DNA of 64,000 nt from assembly GCA_036835375.1 (NCBI GenBank), contig DAITMB010000007.1:1-64000 (forward strand), read 5' to 3'. Source of the DNA: JANQTF01 sp036835375 (GTDB lineage Bacteria > Bacteroidota > Bacteroidia > J057). A program made the translations under genes and the position numbers. Positions 1-9,335 of the stretch are shown here, in pieces (position 1 is the first letter of the stretch; each line of letters opens with the position of its first letter). A model generated the notes under the pieces. It worked only from the letters and a program-made list of their open reading frames with translations, made no database searches and was not told the DNA's origin.

Positions 1-245
1 TACGCGAGAGTAAAGTCATCGGAAAGAGAGTACCCTAGTGCTTGCGGAACTAAGTAATTGACCAGATTAAACGCAGCCATTTTTTCGTGGGAAAAGGAAG
101 AAAGGCCGAGCATAGCGAGCTATGTGAGACCTTTCTGACGCAGTACCGCGGAAAAAGGGCAAGTTTAAATGGTAAAGAAATTGGTTCCGAAAGCACTAGC
201 AAGTGCGCGGATCCATTGAGCATACTTCCTTTACCCTCCTTTTGC

Positions 246-776
246 TCACCAGCCCCTAAATTTAGGCGGTGTGACGCCGCAGAGCCGGAGGTACACTACC
301 AAGGCGCCACGATGGTGGGTCATGTGATCGCGCATCAGCAAAAAAATCGTGCGGCGATTGGTGTCTGGACTCCAAAAGTCTGTGGCGCGTTCGTCCATCT
401 GTGCTTCAGTCAAGGTGTTCAGCGCAATTTTCACTTCATCAAACGCCGCTTGGAGGATGACCTCAATGTCTGCTTTGCTGAGATCGGCAGCTTTCTTGCG
501 CTGATAGCGATCTTCTGGAAAGCCTGTTTCATTGACAAATCTTCCCGTGAGCGAGTACAGATTTTCGGCGATATGGAGAAGATGTTCGGCAAAGGTCATC
601 ATTGATGAATCTGGACGGTACCCGTAAAGCGATTCGGGCATGGCCTCGGCAGTCTCCAAGGTGTAGGCGCAAGCGCGTTCCCATATCGGCAAAAATTCCC
701 GCCCAAACGGAGAAGCGGCTTCTTGGGCCAGGGCGCAGCCAGAGATGAAGACAAATGATAATACCAATCGACGCAT
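246..776 (-). CDS. Secreted DinB-family protein
   Basis: This 176-residue protein has an N-terminal hydrophobic signal peptide (about residues 1-18, ending near CALAQ) followed by a DinB/YfiT-like four-helix bundle. Histidines in FAEHLLHIAE and in DHMTHHRG sit where the family places its metal-binding triad. The DinB superfamily includes metal-dependent thiol transferases and many proteins of unknown role; a signal peptide implies a periplasmic or surface-attached member. The gene is divergent from the TonB-dependent receptor downstream, with about 235 bp between them, and nothing links the two functionally. The ATG at 776 directly precedes the signal peptide. No substrate can be named. Confidence 0.85.
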   Translation of the reverse strand: MRRLVLSFVFISGCALAQEAASPFGREFLPIWERACAYTLETAEAMPESLYGYRPDSSMMTFAEHLLHIAENLYSLTGRFVNETGFPEDRYQRKKAADLSKADIEVILQAAFDEVKIALNTLTEAQMDERATDFWSPDTNRRTIFLLMRDHMTHHRGALVVYLRLCGVTPPKFRGW

Positions 777-1012
777 ACTGATCTGGAGAATAAGAAAAAA
801 GCTAAAAAATAGAGACCGAAGAACTTCTGCGAAACGAGACTTTCGTCATGAATTGATAGCAAATATTCCCCTTCGCTGAGCCTTCAAGCGAATTTAAATA
901 AATGTTGGAACAATGATCCTTTGACGAGGGTTCTTTTGTGCTGTAAAAAGAAGCATGGTCATCATGACTTATGATGATTATCAGTACAGAATGCGAGGAA
1001 GGAAGTTGATAT

Positions 1013-3403
1013 TTGCCACCCATTTCCAAACGAATGTTAGCCCAAATGCCCATCCGATTTCTTTTCATGGCTTTTGTCTATATGGTTCTGCTGACACCCT
1101 CTGTTGGCGCACAAACTCGCACAGGGAGCATTCGAGGAACTCTTCTGGATGCTTCTACCCTGGAAGGCGTGGCAGGGGTAAATGTGTTTGTGGATATTGA
1201 TTCTCTTGGACAAGCCATTTATACTAACGAGAAAGGTGCTTTTCGAATAGATAGCTTGCTGGTCGGGCGTCATGACATAACCTTTCAGCATCCTGATTAT
1301 GAGCCATTTACCCGCCCGGGAGTCCTAGTCAACTCTGCCAAAGAGCTGCTGCTTGAAGTATATCTGGAGCCTCGATTTTACCAAATGACCGAAGTCGAGA
1401 TTCTCCCACCCAAGGAAAAAGGAAAAGCCAACAACATGATGGCCCCTGTGAGTGCGCTGTCATTTGATGTAGAAGAAACCCGCAAATTTGCCGGAGGACT
1501 GGACGATCCGACTCGTTTGGCGGCCAATCTACCTGGGATTGCTGCCAATCCCTTTATTTCGGACAACATGATTTCGATTCGGGGCAATTCTCCAAGAGGC
1601 CTGCTCTATCGCCTCGAAGGAATTGATATCCCTAATCCCAACCACTTCGCCAGAATCGGTTCCAGCGGCGGCTCTTTCACGCTGTTTTCGATCCAAATGC
1701 TCGCAAACTCCGACTTTTTCATTGGGGCTTGGCCAGCAGAATATGGCAACGCCAGCGCGGGAGTGTTCGACATGCGATTTCGCAGCGGCAACAATCAACG
1801 CCGGGAGTGGACTTTTCAAGCAGGGGTGCTGGGAGTAGATTTTTCGGGAGAAGGACCCTTCAAAGAGGGAGGAAAAGCCTCTTACTTGGTCAATTACCGC
1901 TTTTCTTCCTTGAATCTCGTGAACCGAGTGATCTCTTACCTCACGGTCCCTACCTACTCTGACCTGGCTTTCAATGTCGTGCTTCCGACCGAACGCGCAG
2001 GCACTTTCACCCTTTTTGGGATGGGTGGGCTGAGCCAGCGGCCGCGAGTGGTAGAATTGGACAGTAGCAAGTGGGAGGGCGATTTGGATAGGTTTAATAA
2101 CATCCTGCGATCCAATATGGCTGTGGGAGGGATTACGCACACACTTGCCATCGGCAAAAATCATCTACTCAAGACGGCTTTGGTAGGCTCTGCGTCCTTT
2201 TTACAGGATAATAAGGAATACCTCGAAGACGATCTTGCCTTTCGCCAGCGCGACTTCAACGAATACACCTCAACGCCCATCACCCTCACGAGCTCCCTGC
2301 GCACGCACATCGGCAGCCGGGTAATTTGGAAAACGGGGGTGATCCTCACCACCACCCAGCACAATTTTGTTTCTCGGAAATACGACTATGTTGACTCCGT
2401 GCTCAACACACGAGCTGAGGAAGCTGGTCGTACTTACACAGTCCAAGCTTACAGCCAGGCTCGAATCGCCCTTGGATCCCGCTTGTTTGCCCATGCAGGC
2501 GTCCACAGCATGTATTATCAACTGAATGAACAAGCGACCCTGGAGCCACGAGCGGGTCTCACCTTTGTCGCTGATCCCCAACACGTGCTCTCGGTGGGCT
2601 ACGGACTTCACAGTCAAAAGGAGCACTACGCGGTGTACATGACGCGTGACATCGAGTCAGCGGATCCAGCTTTTCGCCCCAATCGCAGCCTTCGATTCCT
2701 CAAAGCGCATCACTGGGTGCTGAGCTATGTCGCCAACCTTTGGTACAATCACAAGTTCCGAATGGAGCTGTACTACCAACATCTCTTCGACGTGCCTGTG
2801 TCGCCAATCGGCACCTTTTCGATCCTAAATCTCGACGAATTGGTGGAGCTTCGCCCGCTGGTCAATGGCGGTACCGCCCGAAACTATGGCTTGGATGTTG
2901 GCTTCGAGCGCTATACGACCAAGGGATTTTATTACCTGATCAACGCCAGTTGGTACGATTCCCGCTATCGAGACATCGCTGGGACGCTCCACCGAACACG
3001 CTACGACAATGGATATAAATACAACTTTCTGGTCGGAAAGGAATGGGTGGTCGGCAAAAAGAAGGGGTTTAATAAGCTCACAGGAATCAATTTCACCGTC
3101 ACAGCGCTCGGTGGCGAAGTATATACGCCCATCGACCTGGATGCCAGCCGTGTAGCCAGGGAAACTGTGCTGAATGAGCGCGTACCGTTTTCGATGACAG
3201 AGGACCCGCTCCTCATCCTGGACCTCACGTGGACCCTCACGAATCACAAGGCGCGCTACACAGGAACCTGGGCCATCCAAATCAAAAATATTCTCCAAAG
3301 TGCTGTCCCGGAATATCGCGAATACGACGCCCTGCTCGACCAAAATGTGCGATTGTCTGGAGCGAGTATTCTCCCGGTGTTTAGCTATCGCTGGCAATTT
3401 TAG
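1013..3403 (+). CDS. TonB-dependent outer-membrane receptor
   Basis: A signal peptide ending near SVGAQ is followed by a carboxypeptidase-regulatory-like beta-sandwich (starting SIRGTLLDAS), then a plug domain (DPTRLAANLPG, SIRGNSPRG) and a long beta-barrel ending in aromatic YRWQF. This is the SusC-like/TonB-dependent transporter architecture common in Bacteroidota, at 796 residues somewhat short of large SusC proteins. It is expected to import a ligand across the outer membrane using TonB energy. No SusD partner lies next to it, so a carbohydrate role is not supported. The start is uncertain: the TTG at 1013 lies nine bases after AGGAAGGA (996-1003), while in-frame ATGs at 1034 and 1046 also precede the signal peptide. 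Confidence 0.9.
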   Translation: MPPISKRMLAQMPIRFLFMAFVYMVLLTPSVGAQTRTGSIRGTLLDASTLEGVAGVNVFVDIDSLGQAIYTNEKGAFRIDSLLVGRHDITFQHPDYEPFTRPGVLVNSAKELLLEVYLEPRFYQMTEVEILPPKEKGKANNMMAPVSALSFDVEETRKFAGGLDDPTRLAANLPGIAANPFISDNMISIRGNSPRGLLYRLEGIDIPNPNHFARIGSSGGSFTLFSIQMLANSDFFIGAWPAEYGNASAGVFDMRFRSGNNQRREWTFQAGVLGVDFSGEGPFKEGGKASYLVNYRFSSLNLVNRVISYLTVPTYSDLAFNVVLPTERAGTFTLFGMGGLSQRPRVVELDSSKWEGDLDRFNNILRSNMAVGGITHTLAIGKNHLLKTALVGSASFLQDNKEYLEDDLAFRQRDFNEYTSTPITLTSSLRTHIGSRVIWKTGVILTTTQHNFVSRKYDYVDSVLNTRAEEAGRTYTVQAYSQARIALGSRLFAHAGVHSMYYQLNEQATLEPRAGLTFVADPQHVLSVGYGLHSQKEHYAVYMTRDIESADPAFRPNRSLRFLKAHHWVLSYVANLWYNHKFRMELYYQHLFDVPVSPIGTFSILNLDELVELRPLVNGGTARNYGLDVGFERYTTKGFYYLINASWYDSRYRDIAGTLHRTRYDNGYKYNFLVGKEWVVGKKKGFNKLTGINFTVTALGGEVYTPIDLDASRVARETVLNERVPFSMTEDPLLILDLTWTLTNHKARYTGTWAIQIKNILQSAVPEYREYDALLDQNVRLSGASILPVFSYRWQF

Positions 3404-3889
3404 CGGTGCTGTACCGACTTGCATCAGTGCCGAACGACGCTGAACGTGGATAGCCCCTGCCGCCCAATTTCACCTATTGAATTACAATTTTTGTGAGTGA
3501 AAATTGTGGTGATGGTGGTCATGACTGAATTAGCTCACGTGTATTCTCTGCCCCTTTTTTGCTACGTTCTTGTGTTGACTTTCGATTTTGTTGAAAACTT
3601 TTTCCCCTCTAAGATAGGATCCTAACTTGCGGCTCTTTCAAATTTTTCTGTTATTTGCTCACAGATACACAATAAGGATGATCCCTAGATAGCTCTTCAT
3701 CAATGCCGGATCTTGCTTTTGTACCAATCAGCAGATTGGCGTTTCTGCGAGGATTATTCTGTCCACACATCCATGACACAACCTTTTTTTGTGCTTTTCC
3801 CTATTCTCAGTGCCCTAGACTTTCAGTCTGGGGCTTTTCTTTTTTAGATTTGTGCAGTGTGATATGTCGTTGGTCCCAAGGTTGCTTTC
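3404..3889. other. Gene-free stretch with two hairpins
   Basis: No convincing gene is seen between the receptor and the TPM lipoprotein. A perfect 8-bp stem (ACAATTTT/AAAATTGT, 3484-3507) lies 80 bp after the receptor stop, and a strong intrinsic terminator is at 3812-3846. The short plus-strand reading frame at 3703-4026 has no recognisable content and runs into the lipoprotein gene in another frame. Confidence 0.6.
3812..3846 (+). terminator. Intrinsic terminator without an obvious upstream gene
   Basis: GCCCTAGACT and AGTCTGGGGC form a 10-bp stem with one G-U pair and a TTC loop, followed by TTTTCTTTTTT. It ends only about 45 bp before the next start codon and over 400 bp after the previous stop, so it may end a small RNA or attenuate the downstream lipoprotein gene. 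Confidence 0.75.
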
Positions 3890-4711
3890 ATGCGTGTACG
3901 TTATTTTTTCGCTTTGCCGCTAACGGCGCTGTTGCTTTTGGCTCAATGCAAAAGTCCCAGCAAGTCCACCCCGGATCTTCCCGCAGTGGAAGGCCTGCTC
4001 ACCGGGCAGGTGATCGACATGGGTGAGCTCTTCGACGAAGTTGCTGAAGCTGATCTGGTAGCATTTCTTGATTCGATAGAATCCATTACGAACCTGGACC
4101 TGGTGGCTTGCACCGTGGGTGACCCGGGAGAAGGTGGCCTCGAATCCTTTGCCTTGAGCATGACCCGCCGCATCAGTCCCGGAGTGGGCGGGATGAACAA
4201 TGGCGCAATCATCTACCTATCTGCGGTGACGCGGGAAGTAAAAGTGGAGGCCAATCATGGTTTGGAGTGGATCATATCTGATACCATTGCTGGCATGGTG
4301 ATCGAATCCATGCGAGAACGGCTCGCCGCAGGCGATTATTCGGCAGCGTTGCGTGGGGGCTTTCGCTCGATCCAAACTTATGCCGACACCATCGAGTGGA
4401 AATTGAGCCATTTGACATGGTCAGCGGGATTGGAAGATTCGCTGGAAAAAGGAGATATTCTGCGCATAGAAGCCACTGGCTTTGCTCGCCCATATCAGGA
4501 AGGTGTCCCAGAGAGCCATCAGTTTCACCCCAACTACTACATCAACCTACAGCCCCACGGCAGCACAGTCCAGTTTCCTCTGTATTTCTCTGGGTATATG
4601 CGCGACCTTGTGGACCGGATCGTGTACGGGGAAGGGACACCCGAAATCACGGTCCTGGTGCTGGCTACATCGCCCTTGAAGGTAGGTCTGCTGGGTATGC
4701 GATTGCTCTGA
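3890..4711 (+). CDS. TPM-domain (TLP18.3/Psb32/MOLO-1-like) lipoprotein
   Basis: A 273-residue protein with a hydrophobic N-terminus ending in LLLLAQC, a plausible lipobox although glutamine before the cysteine is uncommon. Residues about 45-170 resemble the TPM domain: an N-terminal segment naming a short motif (GQVIDMGELFDE), a strand ending in LDLVACTVG, NNGAIIYLS, then VEANHGLEWIISD and the helix with AALRGGF. TPM proteins are membrane-anchored with roles in photosystem repair in plastids and uncertain roles in bacteria. The last 100 residues, with an aromatic beta-rich pattern, are not recognised. It follows the terminator at 3812-3846 and is probably transcribed on its own. Confidence 0.75.
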   Translation: MRVRYFFALPLTALLLLAQCKSPSKSTPDLPAVEGLLTGQVIDMGELFDEVAEADLVAFLDSIESITNLDLVACTVGDPGEGGLESFALSMTRRISPGVGGMNNGAIIYLSAVTREVKVEANHGLEWIISDTIAGMVIESMRERLAAGDYSAALRGGFRSIQTYADTIEWKLSHLTWSAGLEDSLEKGDILRIEATGFARPYQEGVPESHQFHPNYYINLQPHGSTVQFPLYFSGYMRDLVDRIVYGEGTPEITVLVLATSPLKVGLLGMRLL

Positions 4712-4869
4712 AATTTTTACAATGGTTGTCATGCCATTGACTGATAGCGCTCGATGCTACTTTGCCTTGCCCTTTTTCCAGTTCATATTCTCGCAGGTAT
4801 TGTTTTTCCGCAATCACTCCACTCGATTTTACTCCGCTAGAATTCCTTTTCGTTTCACCCCTCCATTTC

Positions 4870-6171
4870 ATGGCAACGATTTCTCGCAAAGGCTGCTTAC
4901 GACCGATTCTGATAGGACTGATTCTCGCGACCAGTTTTAGTATTGCGGCAATGTATCTGGTCTATACCCGAGGGCAATATCCCCTTTCTTCTAGCAATAA
5001 TGGGGTATTTTGGATTGTAGGTGCTCAAGTATTTGACGGCGATTCTTTGCTAGCTGGCAATCCCAGCATTCTGATCCGCGACGGTAAAATTGCCTGTATG
5101 GGCGCCGATTGCGAAATACCAGCAGATGCCAGAACGATCCAAGCGGCTGGAATGACCTTGCTGCCGGGTCTAACAGACATGCAAGTGCAGTTTTATCGGC
5201 CTACGAAGGAATATGAAGGGTTGTCGAATCCCGAGCGATTGCTACGGTTTACCAAGCAACGGCCCGAGGTGCGAAAAAACTTGCACCTCTCCGGCGTGAC
5301 GCAGATTCGCTCTTGCGGCGATGCCCTCGAAAACATTCTTGCCTTGCGCCACCAGATCGCCAGCGGCAAATTTGCTGGACCAGAGGTTTTTTTGGTAGGA
5401 CCTATGATCACGGCACCAGGGGGACATCCAGTCGCCACAGAGTTTGCCGAGCACCCTTATTTGATCCAAGAAGCTGCTAGGCAAGTGACGGGAGCCAATG
5501 AGATGAAATCTGAGATCAAAGAGCTTTCCCGCGCTGGGGTCAACGGAATCAAAATGGTTTACACAGGATTTGGCGGGAAGCTACCCAAGCTGGAACTGGA
5601 AGCCCTTGCAGCAGGCCTGACTGAGGCGCACGAGCGACATTTGCCGACTTTTGTGCTCACTGGCACCGAGCAAGAAATGATAGATGCGGCGCGTGAGGGA
5701 GCTACTGCAATCGAATATGGCGCGTTAGGGCCTTTTGAGCCAGAGACCTTAGCAAGCTTGCGGGATCGGGAAGTCGCATGGATACCCGTGCTCAGTCGTG
5801 CGCAGGAAGATTCTGTATTAATGAAATCCCTTCAGGAAGGCGTGCTTCAGGCCCATGAAGCTGGCCTATGGATATTGCCAGGCTCCGAACCGGGAGAAGG
5901 AGAATGGATGGGGAGGAGCTTATTTCGGGAAATGGTCTTGCTGGTGGAAGCGGGAATTGGGCCAGCAGAAGTGATTCGCGGTGCCACCTCTGGTGCGGCA
6001 TTGGTGCTAAAGGCAGAGACACGACTCGGTCACATCCATCCGGGCTATGAGGCCAACTTGATCCTAGTTGCTGGCGACCCGACGAAGGACATTCATGCCC
6101 TGCGTCAAATCAAGATGCTCTGGCAGTCTGGTGTCTTGATGATGGACCAAGGCGTGCTCCTTGAAGATTAA
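4870..6171 (+). CDS. Amidohydrolase-family homologue lacking metal ligands
   Basis: The fold of a cyclic amidohydrolase/imidazolonepropionase-like enzyme is clear: a membrane anchor (about residues 11-32), the N-terminal beta-sandwich (VFDGDSLL, ILIRDGKI), the barrel entry PGLTDM, and the C-terminal signature ATSGAALVL followed by GYEANLILVAGDP. Active members bind one or two metals through HxH, a carboxylated lysine, two further histidines and an aspartate. Here HxH reads Q105-V-Q107, the usual VHA position reads VLT, the IEHG position is IEYG (Y283), and the GTD aspartate is E340; only a lysine in GIKMV (K228) remains. It is probably catalytically dead or has a new role outside the cytoplasmic membrane. 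The ATG at 4870 was chosen because upstream residues are low-complexity and unlike the family. Confidence 0.85.
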   Translation: MATISRKGCLRPILIGLILATSFSIAAMYLVYTRGQYPLSSSNNGVFWIVGAQVFDGDSLLAGNPSILIRDGKIACMGADCEIPADARTIQAAGMTLLPGLTDMQVQFYRPTKEYEGLSNPERLLRFTKQRPEVRKNLHLSGVTQIRSCGDALENILALRHQIASGKFAGPEVFLVGPMITAPGGHPVATEFAEHPYLIQEAARQVTGANEMKSEIKELSRAGVNGIKMVYTGFGGKLPKLELEALAAGLTEAHERHLPTFVLTGTEQEMIDAAREGATAIEYGALGPFEPETLASLRDREVAWIPVLSRAQEDSVLMKSLQEGVLQAHEAGLWILPGSEPGEGEWMGRSLFREMVLLVEAGIGPAEVIRGATSGAALVLKAETRLGHIHPGYEANLILVAGDPTKDIHALRQIKMLWQSGVLMMDQGVLLED

Positions 6172-6196
6172 CTTGGACTTTGCTTGATTCAAGAAG

Positions 6197-6886
6197 CTAA
6201 ATTTTGAGCAACTGAAGTGGAGAATTTTTGACTTGGAGGCCCTCTCGTTGACCCAGCAAGTACAAAGCTCTAAAGTAAGACAGCAATCCCATCAACATCA
6301 GTACATTGAAAATCACGGAGTGCGAAATACCGAAAATTCGCGTGGAGTAGAAATATGCCACAACTCCTATCAATTGGAACGCTGATCCCAAAAGAAGCCA
6401 TCTGGCCTTGCCCCAGCTGTTAATTCCCGACAAAATGACCGCTGCAAGAGAAATAGCGGAGGAATACAACAAAAAGATCATCTTAAAATCGGGATCCTTA
6501 TACAGAAACGAGAGCACCAATATGATCAAATATGTGGCTCCAGAGATCCCAAAAAAGAGGTCTTTTCCCCATTGTTTAGGATACAGTGCTTCGAGCACTC
6601 CGAGCAACTGCGCTAGGCCAGCGACCATATACAGAGCTGATAACCAAAGTCGAGCGGTCATTACTTCACTTGGGGCCATGCTATTGCCCATCATTTCGAT
6701 CACCGACCCAAGCATTCCACCCGCAAAAAGAAACACGAATGCGAGCACCCACAATCGAAGCATCATGCGATTGGCCTGAGGCCCAAATCGATAGATCAGA
6801 GCAGCTATAATCACAGACACGAGAGCCATCGTAAGGTCTGCGATTCCTGGTAAAGAAACCTGAATGTCCTGTGTAAAGAGAAACAT
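6197..6886 (-). CDS. Multi-pass integral membrane protein, unknown function
   Basis: About 229 residues with seven hydrophobic segments separated by short loops, typical of a small seven-helix membrane protein of the kind grouped as a domain of unknown function in Bacteroidota (DUF6962-like by overall pattern, not verified). No catalytic motif is apparent. The ATG at 6886 begins MFLFTQD; an in-frame TTG at 6910 would add eight polar residues. It converges with the amidohydrolase-like gene, 25 bp apart. Confidence 0.6.
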   Translation of the reverse strand: MFLFTQDIQVSLPGIADLTMALVSVIIAALIYRFGPQANRMMLRLWVLAFVFLFAGGMLGSVIEMMGNSMAPSEVMTARLWLSALYMVAGLAQLLGVLEALYPKQWGKDLFFGISGATYLIILVLSFLYKDPDFKMIFLLYSSAISLAAVILSGINSWGKARWLLLGSAFQLIGVVAYFYSTRIFGISHSVIFNVLMLMGLLSYFRALYLLGQREGLQVKNSPLQLLKI

Positions 6887-7252
6887 ACTCACACTGAAGT
6901 CAATGTTCAAATCTTGAAATTTTTAAGTGACTATTCAAAGTTTCATTCCAGAAAATTTGGAAAACCTTGCGTTCTGGGGTTTTTCATGTATATTTTGATT
7001 CTCATGACCATTTGACCACAAAAAAAGTTCGGCTAGACTAGAGCCTTAACTTTTATTTACGCATAAAGTCATCTTCTCTTTCTCCGTCTTTCATGAAAGG
7101 CTTTCTGCGTGTGTGGACTTCCGCCATCACGACCTTTAGCAATGACTCGGAGATGCCTAATGGCTCTCTCGAAGTCACATGGAAGGAACGGCCATGTCGG
7201 ACTTCTTTGTTTTTCTTTCCTCCTAGTACAAACATTTTTGAACTTCTTCTAT
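6887..7252. other. Gene-free stretch before the M15-like gene
   Basis: A divergent intergenic region of about 365 bp. An in-frame ATG at 7160 could extend the downstream peptidase by 31 residues that include a hydrophobic stretch; apart from that no gene or strong hairpin is seen. Confidence 0.4.
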
Positions 7253-7870
7253 ATGCTCGACGATTGGAATGAACTTGCCGATTTTAAGACATTTCTCAAT
7301 AGCCTGAACCTCAATAACTTCAATTACCACGAAGTGCTGAGCGGCGTAGGCAAAGTAAGAGGAAATGTCAGAAATGAACCACCCCCAAAAGAAATTTGGC
7401 ACAATATCGCGCCTACTATTCTTGTCTTGGATCATCTGCGTGACCACTTCGATGTGCCCGTCACCATCAACTCTACCTATCGCTCTCCCCTTTACAACCC
7501 CCTGATCGGTGGCGAAAAGAGAAGCCAGCACACCGCCTATTGCGCGGTTGACTTCAATGTTCGGGGGATTCACCCCACCGTTGCGGCAGAGCAACTCCTT
7601 GCTTGGCAAACGGACGAAAAGTGGTTTTCCTCTCCCATTGAGCTCCATCCCACAGATGTCAATACCGACCAAGGGCTGATCAAGCGAACTCCACTCCAGA
7701 CGCGGGTTCACGAAGGCGTTTTTCAGTTTCTGTACAAAGGAGGCGTTGGATTTTACAACACCTTTACCCACATGGATACCCGCGGCATGGTTGTGAAATG
7801 GGACAGCCGAAGACACGACTCGGAGCAGCGATCCAGAAGCTTGTCGCTAGAACCAGTTGAACTAGAATAA
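7253..7870 (+). CDS. Peptidase M15-like (D-Ala-D-Ala carboxypeptidase type) protein
   Basis: A 205-residue protein matching the M15A/phage-endolysin-like Zn peptidase fold: TINSTYRSPLYN, then SQHTAYCAVDFNV, where H and D of SxHxxxxAxD bind zinc, and a C-terminal THMDTRG providing the last histidine. Such enzymes cleave D-Ala-D-Ala cross-peptides of peptidoglycan or act as structural homologues. With the ATG at 7253 there is no signal peptide; the upstream in-frame ATG at 7160 would give a hydrophobic segment (GLLCFSFLLVQTF) that might export it, so the start is uncertain. It ends two bases before a bidirectional terminator. Confidence 0.75.
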   Translation: MLDDWNELADFKTFLNSLNLNNFNYHEVLSGVGKVRGNVRNEPPPKEIWHNIAPTILVLDHLRDHFDVPVTINSTYRSPLYNPLIGGEKRSQHTAYCAVDFNVRGIHPTVAAEQLLAWQTDEKWFSSPIELHPTDVNTDQGLIKRTPLQTRVHEGVFQFLYKGGVGFYNTFTHMDTRGMVVKWDSRRHDSEQRSRSLSLEPVELE

Positions 7871-7871
7871 C

Positions 7872-7899
7872 AAAAGGCGGGCAAATTTGCCCGCCTTTT
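7872..7899. terminator. Bidirectional intrinsic terminator
   Basis: AAAAGGCGGGCAAA and TTTGCCCGCCTTTT form a perfect 14-bp palindrome between two convergent genes (the M15-like gene and the DUF1015 gene), with T runs on both strands. Confidence 0.9.
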
Positions 7900-7944
7900 G
7901 CAAGTATATACAGTACCCGCTGTGCCCCACACGGCTTATCTCAC

Positions 7945-9186
7945 TCAAAAACGATACACTACCAATCCACTTCTGAGCTTAGGCTCAAACCACGTTGTCT
8001 TGGGGGGCATGATCTCGCCGCTGTCGGCAATGTCGATCAACTGTTGCATGCTCACGGGATACAGCGCAAAGGCCGCGGCCATTTCTCCCTCGTTGACGCG
8101 CTTTTCAAGCTCTCCCAGCCCACGAATGCCGCCGACAAAGTCAATTCGCTTGTCGCGACGCAGGTCCACGATGCCCAGGATAGGCTCCAGCACCTGCTCC
8201 GAGAGAATCGTCACATCCAGCACGCCGATTGGATCGGTGTCGTCATAGGTTCCTTCGCGCGCCACCAACTTGTACCACTGTCTTCCAAGGTAAAGGCCGA
8301 AGTGATGCAGGGCCTCGGGACGATAGGCCGCAGGCATTTTTTGAACCGTGAATCGATCTTCGAGCGAAAGCAGAAAAGCTGACTCACTGAGCCCATTCAG
8401 ATCTGTCACGACTCGATTATAATCTTGGATACGGAGCTGATTGTCGGGGAAGTGTACGGCCAAAAAATAATTATAGGCTTCCTCTCCGTTGTGCTGCGGA
8501 TTTTCTGCGCGAAGGTCTTGGCCTACCAGTGCTGCGGCTGCCGTACGGTGATGGCCATCTGCGACGTAGGTTGCAGGGACTTTTTCTGCAAAGAGTCGAA
8601 TGATGTTTTCGATGAGCGAAGGCTGGCGAATCACCCAAAAAACGTGTCCGACACCGTCTTCAGTCAAAAAGTCGTACTCGGGAATCTCGCGCCGCACGGC
8701 GTGGATGATTTCATCTAGTTCCTCAACAGCTGGATAAGAAAAAAACACCGGCTCAGCATTCATTCGCGCCACCCGCACATGGGTTTTCCGATCCAGCTCT
8801 TTGTCAGGCCGGGTCAATTCATGTTTTTTGATGACACCGTCAAGATAATCCTGAACCGAGGCCGCCGCCACAAAACCAGCCTGAATGTGATCTCCCATCC
8901 GCTGCTGATAGAGGTAGAGGCATTCCTGCTCATCCTCCATGATCCAGCCTTGCGTCACCATTCGATCAAAACCTTCCTTTGCCGCTTCATACACACGCGG
9001 GTCGTGGTGATCGATATCGGCGGGCAAATCAATCTCTGGTTTCACCACATGAAGAAATGAATATGGATTGCCAGCCGCTTCTACGCGGGCTTCTTCAGAG
9101 CTCAATACGTCGTAGGGGCGTGAAGCGACTTGGGCTACGATGTCGCGACGTGGGCGCCAACCTCGAAAGGATCTAATGATTGCCAC
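7945..9186 (-). CDS. DUF1015-family protein of the serine-biosynthesis neighbourhood
   Basis: A 413-residue cytosolic protein of the DUF1015 family, shown by RGWRPRRDI near the start, RPYDVLSSEE, the conserved YVADGHHRTAAA, and the ending SGLVVYRF. The family often sits next to serC/serA and is linked by context, not biochemistry, to serine metabolism. Here serC lies directly upstream on the same strand with 149 bp between, supporting that link. The GTG at 9186 was preferred because it gives VAIIRSFRGWRP, matching the family's usual N-terminus; the open frame extends to 9234 but those residues are unlike the family. Confidence 0.85.
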   Translation of the reverse strand: MAIIRSFRGWRPRRDIVAQVASRPYDVLSSEEARVEAAGNPYSFLHVVKPEIDLPADIDHHDPRVYEAAKEGFDRMVTQGWIMEDEQECLYLYQQRMGDHIQAGFVAAASVQDYLDGVIKKHELTRPDKELDRKTHVRVARMNAEPVFFSYPAVEELDEIIHAVRREIPEYDFLTEDGVGHVFWVIRQPSLIENIIRLFAEKVPATYVADGHHRTAAAALVGQDLRAENPQHNGEEAYNYFLAVHFPDNQLRIQDYNRVVTDLNGLSESAFLLSLEDRFTVQKMPAAYRPEALHHFGLYLGRQWYKLVAREGTYDDTDPIGVLDVTILSEQVLEPILGIVDLRRDKRIDFVGGIRGLGELEKRVNEGEMAAAFALYPVSMQQLIDIADSGEIMPPKTTWFEPKLRSGLVVYRF

Positions 9187-9335
9187 AGGTATATATTTTT
9201 GTGCAAAGGTAAAGGGAGGAAGCGGACAGGGCAAAGAAACTGGCGATTAAGTCCTCTCGCCAGGAAAAAATCGTATAACCTTTTTTTCAATCCATTAAAA
9301 ATCAAGACACTAGATCTATTTTGGGATTTTATACC

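Noticed and set aside
1..245. Possible gene at the left edge
   Set aside because: The short reading frame across this part has no recognisable content and runs antisense into the DinB-like gene.
1529..2164. Long minus-strand reading frame inside the TonB receptor gene
   Set aside because: It is antisense to a well-supported gene and has no family resemblance; a shadow of codon usage.
3703..4026. 107-codon plus-strand reading frame upstream of the TPM lipoprotein
   Set aside because: It spans the terminator, runs out of frame into the lipoprotein gene and shows no domain content.
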